Source of the DNA: an uncultured Pseudomonadales bacterium
Lineage (GTDB): Bacteria; Pseudomonadota; Gammaproteobacteria; Pseudomonadales; Cellvibrionaceae
Direction of reading: 5' to 3'
Length of the DNA: 9,157 bases
Assembly: GCA_938048505.1 (NCBI GenBank)
Contig: CALIUX010000302.1
Span: 1-9,157, forward strand
Shown: piece after piece, positions 1-5,358 of the stretch
Layout: every line of letters begins with the position of its first letter
Numbering within the stretch: position 1 is the stretch's first letter
Made by a program: the position numbers and the translations under genes
The notes under the pieces: generated by a model
What the model was told of the DNA's origin: nothing
The model's input: the letters and a program-made list of their open reading frames with translations, nothing else
Databases searched by the model: none

Positions 1-1391
1 GCAAAGATTTCAAACGAGGCGAGTAATAAAATAGGTAGACCTATACCGAGCAATGTCTCGGCTTCTCTATCGAGCGAAAAATCCCAAACATAGGGTGTGA
101 CAAATTTAAAAATACTGTTAACCAGTAAAGTGATAATTGAAACGCTTAATAGGCTGGCACCTGTTTGATACTTTGAAAATAAAGCCCAAATAGGCGGTAA
201 AAAAAGTGCGCCACCGGTCATTGCGGCAATTGTAAAAACGAACGATACAATGCCGCCCATTTTAGGAATGAATAGTGCGACTGCAATCGTCATTAGCCCT
301 AGTGCAATAGTCGCTAAACGCCCAACGTTGACTAATGCTTTTTCTGAGGCTTCTGGCTTGAAGTTTTTGTAGATATCATTTGCAATGACCCCTGAAAATA
401 AGTTTAGGGAGGTATTCACTGAGCTTGAAGTGGCAAAAATCATTGCGCCGAGCATCAAGCCGAGCATGCCAACGGGCAAAATTTCTTTGCAGATCAACAA
501 ATAGGCGCCTTCATCTGCCATGCCACTCAAATCTGGGTTTAAGACACGATAAATCATTGGCGGCAGCATCCAAATAATTGGGCTCACAAAATACAGAGCG
601 CCAAATAGCAAGCCAACTTTTTTGGCCTCTTTGGGTGTTGCTACAGATGTGTAACGTTGGATGTATGGCCAATTGCCTGCAATCAAAAAAAGATTATATA
701 ACCCAAAGGCAACAATAAACGTCCAGGTATAGTCACCGCCGATAGGTGTAAAAAAGTCATCTGGGGCTTGTTGAATAAATTCCCCCATACCGCCCACTCT
801 ATCCAGTGCAAGTGGCACAACAATAATGACGGCAGCCGTGAGCACCACAAACTGTAAAATATCGGTTACGACAACCGCCCATAATCCACCTACAGCGGTA
901 TAGGCTAAAATAACCGCGCCCAAAATAAAAATGCTATAAGTAAAAGGAATGCCAGTGCTAACTTCGACAATTTTTGCGACAGGATATAAAAAAGCACCTG
1001 TGGAAAAGCTACCAATCAATAATAAAATGTAGGTGTAGGTTTTTTGTACGGGTTTGCCTAAGCGCTCTTTAATGTACTGTGATGCGGTTAAGGCTTTGGT
1101 CTTATTCCAGCGTGGTGCAATATACAAGCCGACAATAATCCCCGAAATTGCCATTGTCCACTGTATGGTAATAGCAACTAAGCCATCGCTATAGGCAATG
1201 GAACCCCAAGTAACAAACGTTCCAGATGAAAAGAAACTCATAAACAAAGATAGCCCGCTCATCCACCAAGGCAGAGCGCCGCCAGCGGCAAAAAAGCTGC
1301 TCATGTTTTTTCCTGAACCCGAAAAGCTCAAGCCACAAGCTAACACTAACAGCGTAAAAACCGTAATAACACTAAGATCAATGATTCCCAT
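1..1391 (-). CDS. Sodium:solute symporter (SSS family), 3' end cut by window edge
   Basis: The reading frame is open from an ATG at 1391 to the window edge: 463 codons plus two bases with no stop, so the C-terminus is missing. The product is very hydrophobic, with about 12-13 probable membrane segments. SSS (LeuT-fold) hallmarks are visible: GGLWAVVVTDILQ at residues 168-180, QRYTS at 245-249 followed by a P-K-E-A segment, the serine-rich TM8 stretch ATSSSVNTS at 320-328 where the family's Na2 sodium site lies, and NDIYKNF at 338-344. The family co-transports Na+ with sugars, amino acids and other small solutes across the inner membrane. It lies downstream of and codirectional with the GH16 gene, so uptake of a sugar released from algal galactan is a reasonable inference, but the substrate cannot be read from sequence. 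The Shine-Dalgarno match is poor (only AAAAAG, about nine bases upstream). Family confidence is high, substrate confidence low. Confidence 0.93.
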   Translation of the reverse strand, partial: MGIIDLSVITVFTLLVLACGLSFSGSGKNMSSFFAAGGALPWWMSGLSLFMSFFSSGTFVTWGSIAYSDGLVAITIQWTMAISGIIVGLYIAPRWNKTKALTASQYIKERLGKPVQKTYTYILLLIGSFSTGAFLYPVAKIVEVSTGIPFTYSIFILGAVILAYTAVGGLWAVVVTDILQFVVLTAAVIIVVPLALDRVGGMGEFIQQAPDDFFTPIGGDYTWTFIVAFGLYNLFLIAGNWPYIQRYTSVATPKEAKKVGLLFGALYFVSPIIWMLPPMIYRVLNPDLSGMADEGAYLLICKEILPVGMLGLMLGAMIFATSSSVNTSLNLFSGVIANDIYKNFKPEASEKALVNVGRLATIALGLMTIAVALFIPKMGGIVSFVFTIAAMTGGALFLPPIWALFSKYQTGASLLSVSIITLLVNSIFKFVTPYVWDFSLDREAETLLGIGLPILLLASFEIF

Positions 1392-1423
1392 GAGATAGAC
1401 TTTTTATTGTTGTAATTTTTATC

Positions 1424-1493
1424 ATGATATTTAGGGTTGTTGCACTTCTATGATATTTATTTCATGTCAGTGCTCACAACCCAATGATATTTA
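1424..1493. repeat. Three direct copies of ATGATATTTA
   Basis: Exact 10-base copies lie at 1424-1433, 1450-1459 and 1484-1493 (start-to-start 26 and 34 bases). One copy flanks each side of the hairpin and one sits in its loop. They could be binding sites of a repeated-site regulator or remnants of local duplication; the function is unknown. Confidence 0.6.
1434..1482. repeat. Imperfect inverted repeat (intercistronic hairpin)
   Basis: The arms are GGGTTGT (1434-1440) plus GCACT (1442-1446) against AGTGC (1469-1473) plus ACAACCC (1476-1482). This gives 12 pairs with a one-base against two-base internal bulge. Inside the 22-base loop, ATGA (1450-1453) can pair with TCAT (1462-1465). Confidence 0.6.
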
Positions 1494-1498
1494 GAGCA

Positions 1499-2740
1499 CT
1501 ATTTGCTTGTGTAATAACGAACGTAGTCTATTTTCATGCTGGTGCCGTCAATATTGTCCGCAACTGGGCCAGCAATATCGGCTTTTAAAATAGCTAAGCT
1601 AAATAGAAGTGTCTGTTCGCTAAAGCACACATTGTTGCGCATGCTGTAATAAAGCTTGCCATCTAAATAAAAGTGAAAATAGTCTTCATCCCAAGCCATA
1701 CCATATGTATGCCATTCTTTTGCGTAATTTGAGATGTTGGCCGCATCGTAGCTTGCTATGTTGTTCCATTTTTGGCCATCGTAATACTCAACGTTATAGT
1801 CGCTGATTAAGTTACGATATTGACCTTTTGATGCGCCAAATTCTTGTGCCCAGCCGTTCATGAACTGAATGGCTCCAATCTCTTTGGCCTCTGGCCAGCT
1901 CAATTCAAGCCATTTTGGACCATGCTTTTTCGAGACCCAGCGTGTATCGAGGCGACCATCAATGGCGAACGCTTCTTGCGAGGGGAGTTTGTCAAATAAA
2001 CCGTTGGTACGTAATGTGGTATTTTCAGCGCGAGCGTGGTTTAGGTGGGTATCGCTGAGCTTTTCATTCGCAGAAGGGTAGTTTTTAGCTGGCGCTAAAA
2101 CGCGAAATTCACTGATATGAATGGATGCAGGGTTATTGGATGTTAAGCGTATTTTTGTGGTTTTGATCGGCTTGCTTAACTTGATGTTATGCTCAGGGTT
2201 GCCATCTAGGGTGTGATGTAGTTGATCATCGTCATGCGTAACGCGACCGTTGGGTAGCGTGTAGGTATCGGTCCAGTTGTGCACGTTGGTATTGATAATA
2301 TTGGGATAGTGACCTTCGTTAATGTCGATCTCACAGGCTTTTTGATCATCAGTGACACCTTGTTTGGGCCACATCCAAAACGAATTGTTTGTGCCATAAG
2401 CGCCTGCATATTTATAGCGCGCTTCGAAGTAACCATAGCCAAAAGTTCGTTTGCTCCATACATTACCTGTTGTCCAAGGTTGGTCATCAGCACGCTGTTC
2501 TTTTTTGCTGAGAAGTTCGAGTACGCCATCGCGTACAACGGCATTTTCGCGCCAGCGGCTACTTAAAACCCAAGGGTTCTCGGTATGACCGTTCTGTGAA
2601 ATCCAGTTTTTATCGAGCTGTGAATCTGGGTAGTCAAACTCATCACTCCACTGTAGTTTCCATTTTGATAAGTCCAGTAACGGTTCTTGAGCTGATAGGG
2701 GGCTTGAGAGTAAGGCGAAGATTATAAGGTAGTGTTTCAT
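1499..2740 (-). CDS. Secreted GH16 glycoside hydrolase with inserted discoidin-like domain
   Basis: The 413-residue protein starts at ATG 2740, preceded by GAGGA about ten bases upstream. Residues 1-17 form a signal peptide with likely cleavage after SPLSA. The GH16 jelly-roll begins near 28 (LQWSDEFDY) and carries the catalytic ExDxxE as EIDINE at 137-142: E137 nucleophile, D139, E142 acid/base by family analogy. GH16 resumes at EWHTYGMAW (342-350), then FYLDG (357-361) and the typical last strand IDYVRYY (404-410). Between about 184 and 338 lies a discoidin/F5-8C-like insert with AIDGRLDTRW at 259-268 and a strand ending HISEFRVL at 208-215. GH16 includes agarases, porphyranases, carrageenases and laminarinases; with a GH50 agarase nearby, a red-algal galactan is the likeliest substrate, but the exact one is not determined. 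It is probably cotranscribed with the downstream symporter gene. Confidence 0.92.
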   Translation of the reverse strand: MKHYLIIFALLSSPLSAQEPLLDLSKWKLQWSDEFDYPDSQLDKNWISQNGHTENPWVLSSRWRENAVVRDGVLELLSKKEQRADDQPWTTGNVWSKRTFGYGYFEARYKYAGAYGTNNSFWMWPKQGVTDDQKACEIDINEGHYPNIINTNVHNWTDTYTLPNGRVTHDDDQLHHTLDGNPEHNIKLSKPIKTTKIRLTSNNPASIHISEFRVLAPAKNYPSANEKLSDTHLNHARAENTTLRTNGLFDKLPSQEAFAIDGRLDTRWVSKKHGPKWLELSWPEAKEIGAIQFMNGWAQEFGASKGQYRNLISDYNVEYYDGQKWNNIASYDAANISNYAKEWHTYGMAWDEDYFHFYLDGKLYYSMRNNVCFSEQTLLFSLAILKADIAGPVADNIDGTSMKIDYVRYYTSK

Positions 2741-2761
2741 CTAAAGGCTATCCTCGATAGG

Positions 2762-2771
2762 CGTTATAACG
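2762..2771. repeat. Perfect 10-base palindrome upstream of GH16
   Basis: CGTTATAACG lies 21 bases upstream of the GH16 start codon, just beyond the ribosome binding site. Its position in the likely leader or promoter fits an operator, but one short palindrome is weak evidence. Confidence 0.35.
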
Positions 2772-2907
2772 TCTATTCTTATTTTAGGCGTGAAAAAATT
2801 TAGTGGGTTGTTGGAGCGTTTTACAAAGCCGTTTCAAATCATAGCATTGGCTTGTAAGTACGCTATTGGTGATTTGTGTCGCTTGCGTCTAAACTGACAC
2901 GTTAAAT

Positions 2908-3054
2908 ATGAAGCATATAGCCTTATTTTTTACATTTTTGTCGCTATGTCCTTTCATGTTCAGCGGTATCACGAATATAAATGTGTCAAAGCCTTTTGTT
3001 GTCACACCAAGTCATAAACCCGTAAGTAGTGTGCTCCATACATTATTTATTTAA
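2908..3054 (+). CDS. Possible 48-residue small secreted peptide (doubtful)
   Basis: An ATG at 2908 opens a frame that ends with TAA at 3052-3054. The product begins MKHIALFFTFLSLC and continues as a hydrophobic stretch to about residue 20, resembling a signal peptide or single membrane anchor. The tail is polar and ends in VLHTLFI. The first residues recall the GH16 signal peptide (MKHYLIIFALL), so this could be a leftover 5' end of a lost secreted-enzyme gene. No good Shine-Dalgarno lies upstream, and such a frame can occur by chance. I recognise no family. Confidence 0.2.
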   Translation: MKHIALFFTFLSLCPFMFSGITNINVSKPFVVTPSHKPVSSVLHTLFI

Positions 3055-3116
3055 GTGTGTATTGATTAAATCTCTCTCGCCAAAATCAAAAGGTTATAGA
3101 CTCGTTTAGACTGCTT

Positions 3117-3677
3117 ATGGCTGAACTTTCAACATCACTAGACTTAGTGCAATCTGCTCAGAATGGAGACAGGAATGCCTTTGCCTCACTGATACATAAG
3201 CATCAAGATTATGTTCGCGGTTTTGTTGCGAGCCGTTGTCAGTGGCCGCAGGATGTTGATGATATTGCTCAAGAGGCCTTCTTGCTCGCGTATAGAAAGT
3301 TGCCTGAGCTCAAAGAATCAGCGGCTTTTCGGAGTTGGGTTACAGGGATCGCTCATAACTTACTGCGAAATCATCATCGAAAGCACCGACGCATGCAAAC
3401 CGAAGATCATGAAGCTCTCACGCAGCTCATTGATGGTGCAATTGAGCAGACTAACGATGAGTATGAATATAGTCTCACGGCGTTACGTGCTTGCCTTCTT
3501 AAGCTTAAACATGATGCGCAGGTGCTTATGCGTAAACACTATGCGGAAGATATGAGTGTGAAATCATTAGCGAGTCATTATCAGGTTAAGCACTCAACAA
3601 TTACGATGCGTTTGCATCGCTGTCGGAATGTGTTGGGTGATTGTATCAGGCGATATCTCAAAAGGGGTGATGTATGA
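3117..3677 (+). CDS. ECF-type RNA polymerase sigma factor
   Basis: The 186-residue protein has the two-domain layout of extracytoplasmic-function sigma factors. Region 2 spans roughly residues 24-92, with the core-binding DDIAQEAFLLAYRKL at 48-62 and the -10-recognition segment FRSWVTGIAHNLLRNHHR at 71-88. Region 4 spans about 120-176, with a helix-turn-helix around MSVKSLASHYQVKHSTITMRLHR (146-168). Its style recalls ECF factors abundant in Planctomycetes and Verrucomicrobia, though a profile search would be needed to assign a group. The gene overlaps the next one by ATGA, so the two are translationally coupled; that partner has anti-sigma features. The ATG at 3117 is the first start codon after an in-frame stop at 3063 and has no clear Shine-Dalgarno. 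Predicted role: directing RNA polymerase to this locus and possibly others when the anti-sigma factor releases it. Targets are inferred only. Confidence 0.9.
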   Translation: MAELSTSLDLVQSAQNGDRNAFASLIHKHQDYVRGFVASRCQWPQDVDDIAQEAFLLAYRKLPELKESAAFRSWVTGIAHNLLRNHHRKHRRMQTEDHEALTQLIDGAIEQTNDEYEYSLTALRACLLKLKHDAQVLMRKHYAEDMSVKSLASHYQVKHSTITMRLHRCRNVLGDCIRRYLKRGDV

Positions 3678-5248
3678 CCTTTAAAGAAGAGCAGTTAATA
3701 GCGGATTATCTCGCAGGGAAAGACGTCGCTGGAGAGCTTTTAGCGTTGCTACATGATAAGCCTGATCTGCGAGAAGAACTAGCTCGTCAGCAAGTGATTA
3801 ATCGTCAATTGAAGGCGGCTGTTGCGGGTCGCAGTGCTGAAGGTTTTACTAACGGTGTATTGGATTTATTAGAAGATAATAACGATCCTGATTACTCCGA
3901 GAGTGATTATCAAAAAGCAGTATCGAAAGCAGGTCATCACTCTTGGGGAGGCTGGTTAGCGAGTGCTGCGTGTATGGGGTTGATCTTTGTCTCATTCTGG
4001 TTTTTGTCTCCGCAGCTTACATCGAATGATAGGGTATTGGGATCAGTTAGTAACATAACGGGGCTCGTTGAGTCTTCAGTAAAAGCTGGGCAGGCGATTA
4101 ATCATGGTTCTTTTGTTATGGGGCAAGGTTTTGTTGAGGTAACGTTAACGAACGATGTCGTGTTATTACTCGAAGGCCCTGCAAGAGTTGAGTTCTATTC
4201 AGCTGATCATATTGCGTTAACGCAAGGCAAGTTGGTTGCGCGTGTTCCCGAAAATGCTACGGGCTTTAGTGTTGATACACCTAGCTCAGAAATTATCGAT
4301 TTGGGGACGGAGTTTGGCGTAAGTGTGGCCGATAGCGGTGAATCGCAAGTGCATGTAATTGATGGCGAAATCAAAGTGCGTGCCGGTAAGGACGACCATT
4401 ATGAACACCTTATTCAAAATCAGGCCCGAGCGTTCGATTTGCAGCAACAAGTTGCTCAAATCGAAAGTCAGCCCGAGCGCTTTATGCGTGCACTGCCTGG
4501 TTTAAAAGAAGGTACACCAGATTACTTGCATTGGTCTTTTGATGTTGAAGAGCCTGACGCCTTCCCCTGCAATGGACCTGGTATTCAAGGCGTTTGTTAT
4601 CCTGCTAATAAGAAGTCACTCAGTGGTCGAGCTGGCCCGAATATGATTGCAGGCCCTTTTGGTCATGCGGTTTTTTTTGATGGTAAGCAGGCTTGGCTTG
4701 AAACAAGTTTTCCGGGAGTGGGTGAGAATAAACCCCGAACAGTCGCCTTCTGGGTGAAAGTGCCCTCTGATTTTTCTGTAGAAGAAGGCTTTGGTATTTT
4801 AAGTTGGGGTCTATCTGACGTGTTATCTGCTTGGCAAATCTCACCCAATCCATTATCTCAAAGTGGCCCATTAGGGCGTATACGTGTTGGGACGAATATG
4901 GGTGAAATTGTCGGTACAACTGATTTGCGTGATGATCAGTGGCACCACATTGCAATCGTACTCTTTGGCGGTGAAGAAGCGGATTTATCAACGCATATTT
5001 TAATGTATGTCGATGGCCGCTTGGAGCGCAGTACGAATAAGTCTATCGCTAGAGTAAATACTCAGCTGAATCACCCTCAATCAAAACCCTTGATGATGGG
5101 GCGTAATCTTGCTTTTTCTGGGGAGGTTAAAGCCTCTTACCCTCGCCGCTTCTTTCGAGGTGGTTTAGATGAGGTCTTCATTTTTAACCGGGCTTTGGCG
5201 CGGCATCAAATCCTTCATTTGATGCAATATAACGAAGCGTCTGATTAA
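3674..5248 (+). CDS. Membrane anti-sigma factor, FecR-like domain plus C-terminal LamG domain
   Basis: The 524-residue protein has a charged, probably cytoplasmic N-terminus (1-90) that should hold the sigma factor. One membrane span follows at about 91-112 (WGGWLASAACMGLIFVSFWF). A FecR-like beta domain covers about 140-235, with FVEVTLTNDVVLLLEGPARVEF (153-174) and SSEIIDLGTEFGV (204-216). A LamG/concanavalin-like jelly roll covers about 285-515, with HAVFFDG (331-337), AFWVKV (358-363), DDQWHHIAIVL (420-430), LMYVDGRLE (443-451) and GGLDEVFIFNRAL (496-508). By topology, FecR and LamG are periplasmic; Cys299 and Cys308 could form a disulfide. AGGGG-type ribosome site AAAAGGGG lies seven bases before ATG 3674. 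FecR proteins control ECF sigma factors; LamG domains often bind carbohydrate. Between two galactan hydrolase genes, glycan sensing is the natural hypothesis. The architecture is common in Planctomycetes/Verrucomicrobia. No TonB-dependent receptor gene accompanies it, unlike classical FecIRA systems. Confidence 0.88.
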   Translation: MTFKEEQLIADYLAGKDVAGELLALLHDKPDLREELARQQVINRQLKAAVAGRSAEGFTNGVLDLLEDNNDPDYSESDYQKAVSKAGHHSWGGWLASAACMGLIFVSFWFLSPQLTSNDRVLGSVSNITGLVESSVKAGQAINHGSFVMGQGFVEVTLTNDVVLLLEGPARVEFYSADHIALTQGKLVARVPENATGFSVDTPSSEIIDLGTEFGVSVADSGESQVHVIDGEIKVRAGKDDHYEHLIQNQARAFDLQQQVAQIESQPERFMRALPGLKEGTPDYLHWSFDVEEPDAFPCNGPGIQGVCYPANKKSLSGRAGPNMIAGPFGHAVFFDGKQAWLETSFPGVGENKPRTVAFWVKVPSDFSVEEGFGILSWGLSDVLSAWQISPNPLSQSGPLGRIRVGTNMGEIVGTTDLRDDQWHHIAIVLFGGEEADLSTHILMYVDGRLERSTNKSIARVNTQLNHPQSKPLMMGRNLAFSGEVKASYPRRFFRGGLDEVFIFNRALARHQILHLMQYNEASD

Positions 5249-5358
5249 CAGAAGCCTTGTAAAAAGCCTCATATTTGTTTTCTCGGGTTGGTGCTATTCA
5301 GCTATCAACCCAATTTGTGACACTAATAAAAATTTCATTATTAAGAACTCTGTTGATT
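5249..5358 (+). promoter_or_regulatory. Leader of GH50 gene with inverted repeat
   Basis: The spacer contains GGGTTG (5285-5290) and CAACCC (5306-5311) separated by 15 bases, with GCT (5293-5295) and AGC (5300-5302) able to extend the stem inside the loop. Downstream there is TTGTGA (5315-5320) and TATTAA (5339-5344) at 18-base spacing, a poor sigma-70 promoter candidate (four of six in each box). The hairpin may modulate readthrough from the sigma/anti-sigma operon or act as a regulator site. No U-tract follows, so a terminator is unlikely. Confidence 0.4.

Larger units (their letters stand above)
1392..1498 (-). promoter_or_regulatory. Structured gap between GH16 and symporter genes
   Basis: This 107-base spacer, read on the minus strand from the GH16 stop to the symporter start, holds an imperfect inverted repeat (1434-1446 against 1469-1482), three direct copies of ATGATATTTA, and the 10-base palindrome TATCATGATA at 1420-1429. 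No U-tract follows the hairpin in the minus-strand direction, so it does not look like an intrinsic terminator. It may protect or process the transcript between the two cistrons, or carry regulator sites. I found no convincing sigma-70 promoter for the symporter here. Confidence 0.45.
2741..3116. promoter_or_regulatory. Divergent control region between GH16 and sigma-factor genes
   Basis: This 376-base spacer lies between two divergently read units, so it should hold promoters for both. It includes a GAGGA ribosome site for GH16 (2750-2754 on the minus strand), the palindrome CGTTATAACG (2762-2771), GGGTTGTTG (2805-2813), and an inverted pair GTGTC (2876-2880) / GACAC (2896-2900). I could not find a sigma-70 promoter with both boxes well matched on either strand. 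That would fit dependence on an alternative sigma factor, but it is negative evidence. A 48-codon frame lies at 2908-3054. Confidence 0.5.

Noticed and set aside
1198..1398. 66-codon plus-strand frame opposite the symporter start
   Set aside because: It lies entirely antisense to a clearly conserved SSS transporter and its product has no recognisable features.
2981..3007. TGTG...CACA pair as a CRP-type site
   Set aside because: The half sites are too far apart and do not fit TGTGA-N6-TCACA.
3000..3026. TGTCACA ... CGTAAG as an ECF-type promoter for the sigma gene
   Set aside because: The -35-like block resembles one known ECF group, but the spacer is only 14 bases, shorter than the usual 16-17, and no second copy in the right orientation occurs before GH16 or GH50.
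4620..4991. 123-codon minus-strand frame within the anti-sigma gene
   Set aside because: It is antisense to the well-supported LamG domain and its residues look random; treated as a coding shadow.
5315..5344. TTGTGA/TATTAA as a sigma-70 promoter for GH50
   Set aside because: Each box matches only four of six positions; kept only as a weak remark in the leader annotation.
5275..5358. Upstream TTG start extending the GH50 protein by 28 residues
   Set aside because: No ribosome site precedes the TTG, the extra residues would place the hydrophobic signal well inside the protein, and the region holds an inverted repeat. ATG 5359 gives a normal lipoprotein-type signal.
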